Position numbers and translations under genes: made by a program. DNA of 64,000 nucleotides from Dongshaea marina (lineage in GTDB: Bacteria; Pseudomonadota; Gammaproteobacteria; Enterobacterales; Aeromonadaceae), in the NCBI RefSeq assembly GCF_003072645.1, contig NZ_CP028897.1:1873658-1937657 (forward strand), read 5' to 3'. The notes under the pieces were generated by a model, which did no database searches, was not told where the DNA came from, and saw only the letters and a program-made list of their open reading frames with translations. Positions 18,057 to 29,797 of this stretch are shown here, in pieces (the first letter of the stretch is position 1; each line of letters opens with the position of its first letter).

Positions 18057-19157
18057 ATGAAAAAAACAGCTACTGCAGTCGTGGTTGCGGCTCTTTGTGC
18101 AAGCGCCGCGGCGAATGCAACCACCACGATTTATTCTAAAGATGGGAGTACCGTCGGTCTTTATGGACGGGTCAATCCACGCTTTCTTACCGGGCATGAT
18201 AATAATGCCCGCCCCACAGATAACCCCGGCAGTGAGGGAGATAACACCCACTTTACCGCCAGTGCCCGTTTAGGGTTTGATTTAACCCAGAAGTTAAACG
18301 AGCAATGGGATGCGGTCAGTTCAATTGCCTGGGATGTTGCAGCCGAGCGCAGCAGTGACGGAACCTTTGATTCCAGGCAGGCTTACGCGGGTTTTAACGG
18401 GCATGAATACGGTACATTGACCTTTGGTCAACAGGCGGGAGCCTTTAGCATTCCGTGCGAAATTGCAGATATCGTCTGGTACTTTGGCGGAGATAGCTAT
18501 GAGGATCGCAGCTTTGAGCAGGGTGTGGTGAACTATGCCGTATCAGTGCATGGGTATAATTTGCAGTTTACCGCCGGTGCCCATGCCTCGGGAGATGCGG
18601 ATACCTTCTGGCAAACTTATGGTACCAAGGATGCGGTGCGTACCAATGTGTTTGAGGCCTCGGTAGAGCATCCCTATGATTTCAAAACTGCCGGTGTGTT
18701 AGATCTGGCAGCCGGAGTTCAGTCGGTGAGCTTTGAGACCGGTGTTCACGAAGTGAACTGGTCCGTTGGCGGCACCTATAATCTTAAGGGGCTGCAACTG
18801 GCTGCAAGCTATGAATATATGACCATTAAGAATACAGATGTGCCGGATGCCAGCAAAACTCAGGATATTGCATCCAATGGGGTGGTATTGAGTATTCAGC
18901 ACCACTTTAAGCAGTGGACTCCTTATGCTGAATATAGCTACCAGAAAGCCTCTGATGGAGATGTGCCTTCAGGTGTGAGCTCAACCTTTTCTAACAACCT
19001 GGTGCTTGGCTCTAAGTACAACTTCACCTCAAATATATTTGCGGTGACCGAGTATGTGTTTAATCACAAGATCTTCAGTGAACAGGATGACTCCGGTAAT
19101 CCAGTGGTGACGGATCCGGATAATCAGCTCTATGTGGGTCTCTACTATTACTATTGA
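18057..19157 (+). CDS. general outer-membrane porin
   Basis: A 366-residue trimeric-porin type protein: signal peptide MKKTATAVVVAALCASAAANA, then alternating amphipathic strands starting VGLYGRVNPRFLTG, a FGQQAGAF stretch after EYGTLTF as in OmpC/OmpU-type proteins, and an aromatic C-terminal strand LYVGLYYYY for BAM recognition. It should form a 16-strand channel for small polar solutes. The exact orthologue (OmpU, OmpF or other) cannot be fixed. A long AT-rich leader region upstream suggests complex control, as porins often have. A strong terminator follows. Confidence 0.85.
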   Translation: MKKTATAVVVAALCASAAANATTTIYSKDGSTVGLYGRVNPRFLTGHDNNARPTDNPGSEGDNTHFTASARLGFDLTQKLNEQWDAVSSIAWDVAAERSSDGTFDSRQAYAGFNGHEYGTLTFGQQAGAFSIPCEIADIVWYFGGDSYEDRSFEQGVVNYAVSVHGYNLQFTAGAHASGDADTFWQTYGTKDAVRTNVFEASVEHPYDFKTAGVLDLAAGVQSVSFETGVHEVNWSVGGTYNLKGLQLAASYEYMTIKNTDVPDASKTQDIASNGVVLSIQHHFKQWTPYAEYSYQKASDGDVPSGVSSTFSNNLVLGSKYNFTSNIFAVTEYVFNHKIFSEQDDSGNPVVTDPDNQLYVGLYYYY

Positions 19158-19195
19158 TCGCTTCCCTGTGCGATCTTGCTAATCGTCCAAGCCAT

Positions 19196-19223
19196 AAAAA
19201 ACCCGGTAGATGCCGGGTTTTTT
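19196..19223. terminator. bidirectional terminator between porin and purB
   Basis: AAAAAACCCGG pairs with CCGGGTTTTTT around TAGATG, giving A and T tracts on both sides. It lies 38 bases after the porin stop and 20 bases after the purB stop on the other strand. Confidence 0.92.
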
Positions 19224-19243
19224 GCGGGTAGTCAGAGCTTAAA

Positions 19244-20620
<1,377 letters not shown>

Positions 20621-20640
20621 TCACAAACTCCTTAGGGGGC

Positions 20641-21264
20641 TTAGAACTGGGTGATCATTTTTTGTGCTTGCTGGGTCAGTTTTTTACGGGAGAAGATGAT
20701 GTGGTGTCGTCTCCCTCCGACCTGGCGCCACAAGACACAGGCCCGGATGCCGGCAAGCAGCAGAGCGCGGATCTTGTGCTGATAGACAGGTTGCTGGAGA
20801 TATAGGGGGGTCCCGGCAACCTGAATTTTTGGCCCATTCGGGCTGATAATGTCACTGTAGATGCTGGCGAGATTGGCCAGCACCGATTCAGATGTGAGAT
20901 CAAAATGGGTGAGCTGACGTTTGACCTGGCTTACCCGCTCGCCCAGCATATTCATCAGATCCCGGCGTTTGCCGATCTTACTCTCCAGGGCGATGAGACC
21001 CACGATGTAGCGGGTGATTTCGCCATTACGATCCGATGCCTCGGCACTGAGCTGGTTAATGATGGTCTGGTAACCCAGTCGCAGGTGCTGGTGGCTTCCG
21101 AACACAGCAAGGGGGTTTTGAGGATCGGTCTCAATAATGCTGTGCAGGGTTTGATAGAATTCCTGATCATCACAATTACCCTGGCGCGCCAGTTGCTGAA
21201 CCAGAGCCGCAGCCTGGCAGATTCCGGCAAAGGCGAGGGTTTGAGAAGTGATTTTATCGCTCAC
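20641..21264 (-). CDS. hflD: HflD family protein (lysogenization regulator homologue)
   Basis: A 207-residue helical protein, peripheral to the membrane, homologous to E. coli HflD (213), which binds phage lambda CII. Its normal role is unclear. Family features are LAFAGICQAAALVQQLARQG at the N-terminus, the SLLETDP-like SIIETDPQNPLAVFG, and RYIVGLIALESKI. It lies between mnmA (16 bases upstream) and purB, as in many relatives, and likely shares their transcript. Confidence 0.92.
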   Translation of the reverse strand: MSDKITSQTLAFAGICQAAALVQQLARQGNCDDQEFYQTLHSIIETDPQNPLAVFGSHQHLRLGYQTIINQLSAEASDRNGEITRYIVGLIALESKIGKRRDLMNMLGERVSQVKRQLTHFDLTSESVLANLASIYSDIISPNGPKIQVAGTPLYLQQPVYQHKIRALLLAGIRACVLWRQVGGRRHHIIFSRKKLTQQAQKMITQF

Positions 21265-21279
21265 TATGCTTCCTATTCT

Positions 21280-22383
21280 CTATTTGATGGGGGCTTCAAT
21301 CACTCCGCCACCCAGACAGATATCACCCAGATAGAATACGGCGGATTGTCCGGGAGTGACGGCGGCAAGCGGTTCGTCAAACATCACCTCTATGGTATCG
21401 GGATCGACCGGAGTGATGGTACAGGGGAGGTCCTGTTGACGATAACGGGTTTTCACGGTGCAACGCAGACTCTGGGTGACAGGCTGACGGTCTACCCAGT
21501 GAAGCTGACGGGCGATCAATCCTTTGGCAAAGAGGCGGGGATGATCATCCCCCTGAGCCACGATCAGCTGGTTGTTCTCAAGATCTTTATCCACCACATA
21601 CCAGGGTTGTTCCCCGGAATTTTTCAGACCACCGATCCCAAGCCCCTTACGTTGACCCAGGGTGTGGTACATCAGGCCCTGATGTTTGCCGATCACCTCA
21701 CCGTCAACCGTAACTATATCGCCCGGTTGGGCAGGCAGGTAGCGGGCCAGGAAGTCACGGAACTTGCGCTCTCCGATGAAGCAGATCCCGGTGGAGTCCT
21801 TTTTCTTGGCGGTGATCAGTTCTTTGGTTTCGGCGATTGCCCGCACCTCCGGCTTTTCCAGCTCGCCGACCGGGAACAGGCTCTGGCGCAGTTGATCTTC
21901 ACTCAGGGTGTAGAGGAAGTAGCTTTGATCCTTGTTGTGATCCAAGCCTCTGAGCATCTGCACATGGCCATCCTGGGTGTCGTGACGCCGGACATAGTGG
22001 CCGGTGGCGATATAGTCGGCACCCAGCTCCTCGGCAGCAAACTCCAGGAAAGCCTTAAACTTGATCTCTTTATTACACAGGATATCCGGGTTCGGGGTCC
22101 GCCCTGCCTTGTATTCAGACAGGAAGTGTTCAAACACGTTATCCCAGTATTCGGCAGCAAAGTTGATGGTATGCAACTCGATTCCCAGCTTGTCACAGAC
22201 CGCCTGGGCATCGGCGAGATCTTCTGAGGCTGAGCAATATTCATCCGTGTCATCTTCTTCCCAGTTCTTCATGAACAGGCCTTCCACCTGGTAGCCCTGT
22301 TCAAGTAGCAGGGAGGCAGAAACGGAGGAGTCAACACCGCCAGACATGCCGATGATAACTTTTTGTGATGATTTTTGATTCAT
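21280..22383 (-). CDS. mnmA: tRNA 2-thiouridylase MnmA
   Basis: MnmA thiolates U34 of tRNA-Lys, -Glu and -Gln using sulfur relayed from IscS through the Tus proteins. The PP-loop is [15 protein letters not shown] at about 9-23. The two catalytic cysteines are C103 ([11 protein letters not shown]) and C201 ([10 protein letters not shown]). Then come the FLxxYLPxxPG block and the C-terminal barrel. I start at ATG 22383 (MNQKSSQKV, 367 residues), which matches family N-termini; an in-frame ATG at 22416 would add 11 residues. Member of the rluE-nudJ-mnmA-hflD-purB run. Confidence 0.96.
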   Translation of the reverse strand: MNQKSSQKVIIGMSGGVDSSVSASLLLEQGYQVEGLFMKNWEEDDTDEYCSASEDLADAQAVCDKLGIELHTINFAAEYWDNVFEHFLSEYKAGRTPNPDILCNKEIKFKAFLEFAAEELGADYIATGHYVRRHDTQDGHVQMLRGLDHNKDQSYFLYTLSEDQLRQSLFPVGELEKPEVRAIAETKELITAKKKDSTGICFIGERKFRDFLARYLPAQPGDIVTVDGEVIGKHQGLMYHTLGQRKGLGIGGLKNSGEQPWYVVDKDLENNQLIVAQGDDHPRLFAKGLIARQLHWVDRQPVTQSLRCTVKTRYRQQDLPCTITPVDPDTIEVMFDEPLAAVTPGQSAVFYLGDICLGGGVIEAPIK

Positions 22384-22433
22384 GGATTTGCATAACTTGC
22401 TAAAAGACCCGGGCATCTTAGCAAATTTCCCAT

Positions 22434-22901
22434 TTATTGGACAGATGTGTCCCGATCACTTTGTACCAGGGTTAAAGGTGCGCGCTGCCCCCTGAGATAA
22501 TCCTGAAGACACTGCAGTACCAGGGGCGAGCGAAGATTGTCCAGTTTTTCTATCTGCTGGCGGGTCAGCCAGTGGCAGGCGATGATATCACCGTCGGGAT
22601 CATCTCCTCGATGCCCGATGGGCTGCTGATTCAACTTGCAGTAGAAGCAAAAACGCAGGTAAGTGATGCCGTTGTGAGGGCTGGTAAAGAGGTAGGTCCC
22701 CACCAGGCCATCGGGCTCAAGCTCAAGGCCAGTCTCCTCTTTGAGCTCCCGTGTCACCGCCTGGATCAGTGATTCTCCGGCCTCCAGGTGACCCGCCGGT
22801 TGATTGAACACCCGGGTGCCCCTATCGAACTCTTCAACCAGCAGAAAACGCTGGTTCGCTTCAACGATGCAGGCCACGGTGACATGGGGGGAAAAGCTCA
22901 T
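22434..22901 (-). CDS. nudJ: Nudix phosphatase NudJ
   Basis: NudJ hydrolyses thiamin pyrophosphates and nucleoside di/triphosphates. The Nudix box [20 protein letters not shown](TGL) fits the GX5EX7REUXEEXGU rule exactly. The flanks [22 protein letters not shown] and [14 protein letters not shown] match E. coli NudJ. Start ATG 22901 has GGAGGGAG 2-8 bases upstream. It overlaps the rluE stop by ATGA, so the two genes are likely translationally coupled. Length is 155 residues. Confidence 0.93.
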   Translation of the reverse strand: MSFSPHVTVACIVEANQRFLLVEEFDRGTRVFNQPAGHLEAGESLIQAVTRELKEETGLELEPDGLVGTYLFTSPHNGITYLRFCFYCKLNQQPIGHRGDDPDGDIIACHWLTRQQIEKLDNLRSPLVLQCLQDYLRGQRAPLTLVQSDRDTSVQ

Positions 22902-23518
22902 AGCTCCCTCCATTGACCCGGCTCTAACCCCTCCAGGCTCCACTGGCCAATCCGGTGGCGAATAAGACGCAGGGTCGGGTGACCGATATGGGCGGTCATC
23001 CGTCGTACCTGGCGATTACGCCCCTCGTTGATGGTGATCTCAAGCCAGCAGTCAGGCACAGATTTTCGCTCTCGGACCGGCGGAGTGCGGGGCCAGATCG
23101 CCGGGGGATCGATTCGCCGGACTTTGGCGGGCAGGGTTGGGCCATCTTTGAGGGTAACTCCCTGACGTAGCTCATCGAGGCTCTGTTCACTGGGGATCCC
23201 CTCGACCTGCACCCAGTAGCTTTTATCTGTTTTGCGTTTGGGCTGGGTCAGCTTTGCCTGAAGTTTTCCATCATTGGTGAGCAGCAACAGCCCCTCGCTA
23301 TCCCGGTCCAGGCGACCGGCGGCATAGACGCCGGGAATGGGGATGAAATCTTTAAGTGTCATTCTTCCGTCTTCGTCAGTAAATTGACATAGGACCTGAA
23401 AGGGCTTGTTGAACAGGATCATCCGGGTGGGTTCATTCGACAACTTTGCCGGTGAGGCGTTGCGAGTTGTTTTATGACCTGGAGAGCGTTTGCGAACAGA
23501 GCGGCGAGGCGTGGGCAT
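22898..23518 (-). CDS. rluE: 23S rRNA pseudouridine synthase RluE
   Basis: RluE makes pseudouridine 2457 in 23S rRNA. The catalytic aspartate is in [19 protein letters not shown], and the family motif near the end is [24 protein letters not shown] short basic N-terminal tail ([18 protein letters not shown]) precedes the enzyme core MILFNKPF. The start is either ATG 23518 (206 residues) or TTG 23530; neither has a strong ribosome site. The stop overlaps nudJ's start, placing it first in the leftward run. Confidence 0.93.
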   Translation of the reverse strand: MPTPRRSVRKRSPGHKTTRNASPAKLSNEPTRMILFNKPFQVLCQFTDEDGRMTLKDFIPIPGVYAAGRLDRDSEGLLLLTNDGKLQAKLTQPKRKTDKSYWVQVEGIPSEQSLDELRQGVTLKDGPTLPAKVRRIDPPAIWPRTPPVRERKSVPDCWLEITINEGRNRQVRRMTAHIGHPTLRLIRHRIGQWSLEGLEPGQWREL

Positions 23519-23601
23519 AGCTTGATTCAAACGAGATTAGTTGCCGGCAGTTTAGCAGAAGAGGCGGAGACACAAAAGAGAGCGACCGGGCACAGGACAG
23601 T

Positions 23602-23625
23602 AAAAAAGCAGGCGCGGCCTGCTTT
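23602..23625 (-). terminator. terminator of cspD
   Basis: On the reverse strand AAAGCAGGC pairs with GCCTGCTTT around CGC and runs on to a six-T tract, about 35 bases past the cspD stop. Confidence 0.9.
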
Positions 23626-23660
23626 GAGGTTCAGAAGTGCTGATGCAGATTCTAAAAGCG

Positions 23661-23939
23661 TCACGCGGGAACAGCTTCAGACTCTTCAAGCTCCGTTGGA
23701 ACGGATGTTTGCACAGGGAGTTGCTGGGGATCTGTGCTTACTGGCACGATCAGGGTTGCGTGAAAGCCTTTAGGACCGGCCTCGACCTCATAATGAACAC
23801 TCTGGCCTGCTTTGAGGGTTTTATATCCTTCCATCTGGATAATGGAGTAGTGAGCGAAGATGTCTTCTCCCCCACCTTCCGGACAGATAAAACCAAATCC
23901 TTTGGCATTATTGAACCACTTAACTGTTCCGGTTGCCAT
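23661..23939 (-). CDS. cspD: cold-shock-like protein CspD
   Basis: A 92-residue protein with one cold-shock domain. RNP1 is KGFGFICPE and RNP2 is DIFAHYSII, after MATGTVKWFNNA. It lacks the usual tail of CspA and has an acidic, Pro/Val-rich C-terminal extension (DPQQLPVQTSVPTELEESEAVPA), as CspD proteins do. In E. coli CspD binds single-stranded DNA and blocks replication in stationary phase. It is divergent from clpS-clpA, the standard arrangement. Confidence 0.93.
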   Translation of the reverse strand: MATGTVKWFNNAKGFGFICPEGGGEDIFAHYSIIQMEGYKTLKAGQSVHYEVEAGPKGFHATLIVPVSTDPQQLPVQTSVPTELEESEAVPA

Positions 23940-24174
23940 ACTTCTTACATCCTTTTGTTTGAAAAACCTTAAAGTCGTTGAGTCACTGGCGCTTGCCAAG
24001 TTATAAATATTAGCGAGGACTCGCCTGATGCGTGACGGAGCGTCACAATTTCGTCAGTTTAGAGGAACTTTTGAGCGAGTCAAGAAGTTGTTAACGAAAA
24101 TGTTCGCTATCTAAACATTAATGTTGATAAATTGGTGTTTAGTCTCCTGGCTAAGAAGGTACTAAGATCCAAAT

Positions 24175-24492
24175 ATGAGTAGTGTTCAGCAACAGATTTT
24201 CAAAGAGCAGCAAACGGCTCTCGGAAAAACTAAGATAAAGCCGCCTTCGTTGTATCAGGTCGTCTTGAATAATGACGACTACACACCGATGGACTTTGTG
24301 GTACAGGTTTTGCAGAAATTTTTTAGTAAGGATTTGGATGACGCCACTCAAATTATGTTAACTATCCACTATCGAGGTAAGGGTGTCTGCGGTGTCTACA
24401 CTCATGATATAGCGGAAACAAAAGTGGCTCAGGTCAATCATTATGCAAGGGAGAACGACTACCCCTTGCTCTGCTCAATGGAAACAGTTTGA
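24175..24492 (+). CDS. clpS: ClpS adaptor for N-degron substrates
   Basis: ClpS binds proteins with N-terminal Leu, Phe, Tyr or Trp and feeds them to ClpAP. The 105-residue protein has the core [24 protein letters not shown], with the Asp/Asn residues that hold the free amino group, and [23 protein letters not shown]. It lies 43 bases before clpA and is divergent from cspD. Together with bpt and aat at 27-30 kb, it completes the bacterial N-end rule pathway in one neighbourhood. Confidence 0.96.
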   Translation: MSSVQQQIFKEQQTALGKTKIKPPSLYQVVLNNDDYTPMDFVVQVLQKFFSKDLDDATQIMLTIHYRGKGVCGVYTHDIAETKVAQVNHYARENDYPLLCSMETV

Positions 24493-24535
24493 GCCGACAC
24501 CATAACAATGTACTGGTTGCTTTGGGGAGGCGCCT

Positions 24536-26803
24536 ATGCTGAGAAAGGATTTGGAAGACACGCTGAACCTTGCGTTTAAAGATGCACGTGAGGCTCGCCA
24601 TGAATTTATGACGGTAGAGCACCTGCTATTGGCTCTGCTGGACAATCCATCTGCCAGTGAAGTCCTGGTGGCTTGCGGTGTAGAACTCGAGACGCTGCGC
24701 CAGGAGATCACCCAGTTTGTTGCAGAAACCACCCCCCTGATCCCTGCGGACGATAGTGAGCGTGAGACTCAACCAACCCTGGGGTTCCAGCGGGTTCTGC
24801 AACGTGCTGTTTTTCATGTGCAATCCTCGGGGCGGACCGAGGTCACCGGTGCCAACGTGCTGGTGGCAATCTTTAGTGAGCAGGAGTCACAGGCCGCCTA
24901 TCTTCTGAAAAAAGCCAATGTGACCCGACTGGATGTCGTCAACTATATCTCCCATGGGATCCGCAAGGAACAAAGCAGTGGTGGGTTGCCACCCAGCCTT
25001 GGGGGAGAGAGTGAGCAGTCGGTGGAAGAGAGTACCACCACCCAGATTGAGAATTTTGCAACCAATCTCAATCTGCAGGTCGAAGAGGGGCGTATCGATC
25101 CTCTGATCGGTCGTGAGGATGAAGTGACCCGTGCGGTGCAGATCCTGTGTCGGCGGCGTAAAAATAACCCACTGTTGGTGGGTGAGGCCGGAGTCGGTAA
25201 GACGGCGATTGCTGAGGGATTGGCGTTTCGGATCGTCCATGACGATGTGCCTGAGGTGATCAAGGGCCATACCATCTATTCGCTGGATATCGGCTCCTTG
25301 CTGGCTGGTACCAAGTATCGCGGCGATTTTGAAAAGCGTTTCAAGTCTTTGTTGCGTCAGCTGGAGACCACCGAGGGAGCAATTTTGTTTATCGATGAGA
25401 TCCACACCATCATAGGTGCGGGCGCGGCATCCGGTGGGCAGGTGGATGCGGCGAACCTCATCAAGCCGTTGTTGGCCAGCGGTACCCTGCGCTGTATCGG
25501 TTCGACCACCTATGCAGAGTACAACCAGATCTTTGAGAAGGATCACGCCCTGGCACGACGTTTCCAGAAGATTGATATTCTGGAACCCTCTATCGATGAT
25601 ACCACCCGGATCTTGCAGGGACTTAAAGATCGCTATGAAGAGCATCACAATGTGCGCTATACCAATAAGGCGCTGCGCGCGGCGGTTGAGCTCTCTGCCA
25701 AATATATCAACGAGCGTCACCTGCCGGATAAGGCGATCGATGTGATTGATGAGGCGGGAGCCCAGTTCAGGGTCCAGCCTCACAAGAAACGCAAGAAGAC
25801 GGTCAATGTCTCCGATGTTGAGAACATAGTCGCCAGCATTGCGCGGATCCCGGAAAAATCGGTTTCCTCTTCGGATCGTGAAGTGCTGCGTAATCTGGAG
25901 CGTGATCTCAAGATGGTCGTGTTTGGCCAGGATCGATCCATTGAAGTGCTGACCGATGCGATTCGCCTGTCCCGCTCCGGGCTCGGCGCTGAAAATCGCC
26001 CCGTTGGCTCCTTCCTGTTTGCCGGACCAACCGGGGTCGGAAAGACCGAGGTGACCAAGCAGCTTGCTTCTATCATGGGAGTTGAGCTGATCCGCTTTGA
26101 TATGTCTGAATACATGGAGCGGCACACTGTCTCGCGGTTAATTGGTGCACCTCCTGGGTATGTGGGCTATGAGCAGGGCGGCCTTTTGACCGATGCCGTG
26201 CTCAAGCATCCACACTCGGTGGTGCTGCTCGATGAGATTGAGAAGGCGCACCCGGATGTGTTTAATATCCTGCTACAGGTGATGGATAACGGCACCCTGA
26301 CCGATAACAACGGGCGCAAGGCTGATTTTCGTAACGTGATCCTGGTGATGACCACCAATGAAGGGGTTCGCGAGACATTGCGATCCTCTATCGGCTTCCA
26401 GCAACAGGATCATAGTCACGATGCAATGGCTGAGATCAACCGGACCTTCAGCCCAGAATTTCGTAACCGTCTCGATCACATCATCTGGTTCAACCACCTG
26501 GATATCAAGGTGATCCAGCAGGTTGTCGACAAGTTTATTGTGGAGCTGCAGGCACAGCTGGATGCCAAGGGTGTTTCTATGGAGGTGACCGATGAGGCTC
26601 GCCTATGGCTTGCAGAGAAGGGCTATGATAAGAGCATGGGAGCTCGTCCTATGATGCGGGTGATTCAGGAGCAACTGAAAAAGCCTCTGGCAAGCGAGCT
26701 GTTGTTCGGTGCTCTGTCCAATGGTGGCTCGGTGCGTGTCACGACCAGCAAGGGAGAGTTGAAGTTTGTGTTTCAGGATCAGAGTGAAGCGGTCCTTGAA
26801 TAA
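24536..26803 (+). CDS. clpA: ClpA unfoldase of the ClpAP protease
   Basis: A 755-residue Hsp100 ATPase that unfolds substrates and threads them into ClpP. The N-domain (about 1-150) binds ClpS. The first AAA+ module has Walker [10 protein letters not shown] and Walker B FIDEIHTI, and the second has GPTGVGKTE and LLDEIEKAH. The ClpP-docking loop contains IGF (SSIGFQQQD). Length matches E. coli ClpA (758). GGGGAGG lies upstream of the ATG. A strong terminator follows. clpP is not in the window. Confidence 0.97.
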   Translation: MLRKDLEDTLNLAFKDAREARHEFMTVEHLLLALLDNPSASEVLVACGVELETLRQEITQFVAETTPLIPADDSERETQPTLGFQRVLQRAVFHVQSSGRTEVTGANVLVAIFSEQESQAAYLLKKANVTRLDVVNYISHGIRKEQSSGGLPPSLGGESEQSVEESTTTQIENFATNLNLQVEEGRIDPLIGREDEVTRAVQILCRRRKNNPLLVGEAGVGKTAIAEGLAFRIVHDDVPEVIKGHTIYSLDIGSLLAGTKYRGDFEKRFKSLLRQLETTEGAILFIDEIHTIIGAGAASGGQVDAANLIKPLLASGTLRCIGSTTYAEYNQIFEKDHALARRFQKIDILEPSIDDTTRILQGLKDRYEEHHNVRYTNKALRAAVELSAKYINERHLPDKAIDVIDEAGAQFRVQPHKKRKKTVNVSDVENIVASIARIPEKSVSSSDREVLRNLERDLKMVVFGQDRSIEVLTDAIRLSRSGLGAENRPVGSFLFAGPTGVGKTEVTKQLASIMGVELIRFDMSEYMERHTVSRLIGAPPGYVGYEQGGLLTDAVLKHPHSVVLLDEIEKAHPDVFNILLQVMDNGTLTDNNGRKADFRNVILVMTTNEGVRETLRSSIGFQQQDHSHDAMAEINRTFSPEFRNRLDHIIWFNHLDIKVIQQVVDKFIVELQAQLDAKGVSMEVTDEARLWLAEKGYDKSMGARPMMRVIQEQLKKPLASELLFGALSNGGSVRVTTSKGELKFVFQDQSEAVLE

Positions 26804-26828
26804 CTCGTCACTCTCTTGAGCGTTAAGC

Positions 26829-26859
26829 AAAACCCCGGTAATTGAAGCCGGGGTTTTTT
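26829..26859. terminator. bidirectional terminator between clpA and infA
   Basis: AAAACCCCGG pairs with CCGGGGTTTT around a nine-base loop; T tracts lie on both sides. It ends 5 bases before the infA stop. Confidence 0.92.
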
Positions 26860-26863
26860 GGGC

Positions 26864-27121
<258 letters not shown>

Positions 27122-27161
27122 TCATGCCGGATTTACTGGCATGTGTAAAGTTTACACTGGA

Positions 27162-27865
27162 TTATTCGTCGAAATTTTGCCATCCGTGAGGAGTGAGTCG
27201 CTGATGGGGGGTAAACTGTCGCTTGTAATTCATCTTTCGGCAGCCATCAACCTGGTATCCAAGATAGAGCCAGCGTTTGTCTTGGGCCCTGGCATACTCT
27301 AACTGGCGCAGGATGGCATAGCGTCCGAGGGAGCGGTCCTGCTCCTTCGAAACAAAGAAGGTGTAGAGGGCGCTCAGGCTGTTTGACAGCTCATCGGTCA
27401 CCGCAACCGCCAGCAGGCGATCTTTTTGGTAAAACTCAAAAAACAGTGGGTTGAGCCAGTTGCACAGGATAAAACGCTGGTACTGCTGCTGACGGGCAGG
27501 GTACATGGCACCCTGGCGATGCCTGGCGTCGATATATTGTTGGTAAAGCCGAAAATATTCGGGTTTGTCCTGATGGCTGAGGGTCATTTTAAGGTCGCGA
27601 TTACTGCGCAGCACCCGTTTTTGGCTGGCCGAGGGCTGAAAGTTGAGTGCATCAACCCGCAGGCTCTCACAGGCCTGGCAGTTCGCACAGTGGGGGCGGT
27701 AGAGATCATTGCCATTGCGGCGAAATCCAAGCTGTAGCAGGGCTTCATAACCTTCGGGCTATGATAGTCCTGATCCTGGATCACGATCAGTCGCTCCTGC
27801 TCTCCCGGCAGGTAGCTACAGGGATAAGTTTGGGTGATGCCAACTGTCAGAGAGAGCTCGGTCAT
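27162..27865 (-). CDS. bpt: leucyl-transferase Bpt (N-end rule), one frame slip in current sequence
   Basis: Bpt adds Leu to proteins with N-terminal Asp or Glu so ClpS can bind them. From ATG 27865 the protein reads MTELSLTVGITQTYPCSYLPG; after the slip it continues LYRPHCANCQACESLRV and SQKRVLRSNRDLK to the C-terminal LYLGYQVDGCRKMNYK, all family blocks. The slip lies in GGG at 27756-27758; one extra C on the coding strand gives HSPEGYEALLQLGFRRNG and a 234-residue protein of normal length. ATG overlaps the TGA of an aat 3' remnant (ATGA), showing that bpt was once translationally coupled to that copy of aat. Confidence 0.9.
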
Positions 27866-27985
27866 GGCTGAATCTGTTGTACCCTCCAGCACTCTGGATC
27901 CACCTGCTTTTGCTTCAAGTGTACCAGATGTTGCAAAAACTGCTCCAGGATGCGCGGATGCCAGTCGGCTATCTGGCAAGATGAG
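27862..27985 (-). pseudogene. remnant of an aat 3' end abutting bpt
   Basis: Reverse-strand codons ending TGA at 27862-27864 read EQFLQHLVHLKQKQVDPECW then RVQQIQP. The intact aat at 29071 ends EQFLQHLVDLKQKQVAPECW then ELQQIQL. Over 84 bases the two DNA copies agree at about 72. Upstream of this the similarity fades within some 40 bases. It looks like the original, bpt-linked end of aat, left after the gene was displaced or replaced. Confidence 0.75.
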
Positions 27986-28142
27986 ATTAATCTTAGTTCA
28001 TCGCCTGCTCATTAAGCAGGACAGCACTATATTCTCTTATTAAATCAATTGTTTATGTTTATTGTAACGGCATCGGCTTATGGTTTTGCTATAGGGCATC
28101 AATCATTCGGAGGGAAGGATAGCGAGTCTTATTGGAAGAGGG

Positions 28143-28897
28143 CTATTGGTTTAGCCACTTATCGATCAGCTTATCTATCGTGCCATCGTTTTTATATTCA
28201 ATGACTTTTTGGTTGACTGCATTGAGATGTTTTTTAAATGGCGAAAGACTGGAAAAAGCAAAGTAGAACTGTCCGACGTAAAGAGGAGTATCTAATGGGA
28301 CAATTTCACCTTGCAGACCTTTATGCTTTAGCTTGATCAGGATTGGGTAGGTACCATAAGCAAAGTAATCGATACGGCCTGCGCGCAGCTTTCCTATATT
28401 CTGCTCCATATTATTAACCAATTGGTGTTTTATACTGTGATCTTCCAGGAAATCCTCAAAGTCCTGGCGGTATTTATCTCCCCGAACCTGCCCCCCGACC
28501 TTACCGATCAGATCGCTCCATTTGTTAAACTTAAACTCCTTGCCTTTTAGAACAAAAATAGATGCCGGGTTATCCATGAAGGGTGTTGGAACATAATCCA
28601 GGTACTTCTGCCGGGTTCTGTTTTTATAGATCCCCACGATAAAGTCGATATCCGCTGATTCTGCTTTTTTCTGTACCCGCTTCCAGGGCCAACATACAGG
28701 CTTTGGGTCTTAATGTTGAGTTCGGTAAATATAATCTCGGCCAGCTCGGCTCCGATGCCTATGATTGCTGAATCCTGGCGATACATCACAGGATTGAACT
28801 CCGGGTGACCGGACATGATCAGCGTCTCTTTTGCCTGGCTCGGGGCACTAAGAAGAGTGAATGATATGAGTACAATCAATAATACTTTCAGCTGCAT
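28143..28897 (-). CDS. solitary periplasmic solute-binding protein, one frame slip
   Basis: Signal peptide MQLKVLLIVLISFTLLSAPSQA, then HPEFNPVMYRQDSAIIGIGAELAEIIF, a family-3 first lobe. The frame shifts at GGG 28686-28688; one extra C on the coding strand restores YVGPWKRVQKKAESADIDFIVG and joins to IYKNRTRQKYLDYVPTPF, then KVGGQVRGDKYRQDFEDFLED and NQKVIEYKNDGTIDKLIDKW. Restored length is 251 residues, normal for the family. It is inserted between aat and the aat remnant/bpt, with no transporter genes. Ligand unknown. Confidence 0.75.
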
Positions 28898-29070
28898 CGA
28901 ATACGCTCAGAATTATTCACTGTTCAGGGGGCTGTGTATCTCCTGAGAGGCCCTGGGGAATCATGATCTCAGTCCTGCTCTCAGTTCCAGTGCAGCATCT
29001 CCCACCATTTAGTCTCGCTGGGTCGGCTACAGCAGAGTTTACAGCTGATCCCAATAGCCACAGAGCTTGG

Positions 29071-29772
29071 TCATAGCTGGATCTGCTGTAGCTCCCAGCA
29101 CTCAGGAGCAACCTGCTTCTGTTTCAAGTCTACCAGATGTTGCAAAAACTGCTCTCTGGAGCACTCGATGGCACCCAAGCGTTCCAGATGTGGGTTGGTG
29201 ACCTGGCAATCGATCAGCTGTCCACCATGCTTGATAAAGTGCTGACACAAGCCCCAGATAGCGAGCTTGGACGCATCCTGACGCAGGTGAAACATCGACT
29301 CACCACAAAAGAGTTGTCCGACACTGACGCCATAGAGTCCGCCGATCAGGGTATCCTGGTCCCAGCACTCGATGGAGTGGGCAACCCCCTGTTCATGAAG
29401 TTTGCTGTAGGCTTGGATCATCTGCTCGGTGATCCAGGTGCCGGTTTTAAGGTGGTGAGTTTGGGCGCAAAGCTGGATCGTCTGGCTGAAGTCCCGGTTG
29501 ATCCATAGTTGACAGGCATGACGCCTGAGGGTTCGCTTCAGGGAGCGTGAGGGACTAAATCTATCGGGTCTAAGAATACAGCGGGGATCCGGACTCCACC
29601 ACAGTAAAGGCTGATCGGATTCAAACCAGGGAAAGATCCCGCTATGGTATGCTGATAGTAGACGCTGGCAGCTCAGATCTCCTCCGATGGCCAAGAGGCC
29701 GTTGGGCTCCTCAAGAGCCTTGCAGGGATCAGGAAACAGCAGGTTATCGGATGAGAGCTGATAGAGCGGCAT
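29071..29772 (-). CDS. aat: leucyl/phenylalanyl-tRNA-protein transferase
   Basis: Aat puts Leu or Phe on proteins with N-terminal Lys or Arg, making them ClpS targets. The 233-residue protein has PDPCKALEEPNGLLAIGGDLS, YHSGIFPWFESDQPLLWWSPDPR, GTWITEQMIQAYSKLHEQGVAHSIE and GGLYGVSVGQLFCGESMFH, all diagnostic. I start at ATG 29772 (MPLYQLSSD); the frame is open to ATG 29844 but homologues begin here. It is separated from bpt by about 1.2 kb of inserted DNA. It faces the SlyB-like gene with only 25 bases between starts. Confidence 0.95.
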   Translation of the reverse strand: MPLYQLSSDNLLFPDPCKALEEPNGLLAIGGDLSCQRLLSAYHSGIFPWFESDQPLLWWSPDPRCILRPDRFSPSRSLKRTLRRHACQLWINRDFSQTIQLCAQTHHLKTGTWITEQMIQAYSKLHEQGVAHSIECWDQDTLIGGLYGVSVGQLFCGESMFHLRQDASKLAIWGLCQHFIKHGGQLIDCQVTNPHLERLGAIECSREQFLQHLVDLKQKQVAPECWELQQIQL

Positions 29773-29797
29773 AATCGAGTTAACAGGAGGATCAAAG

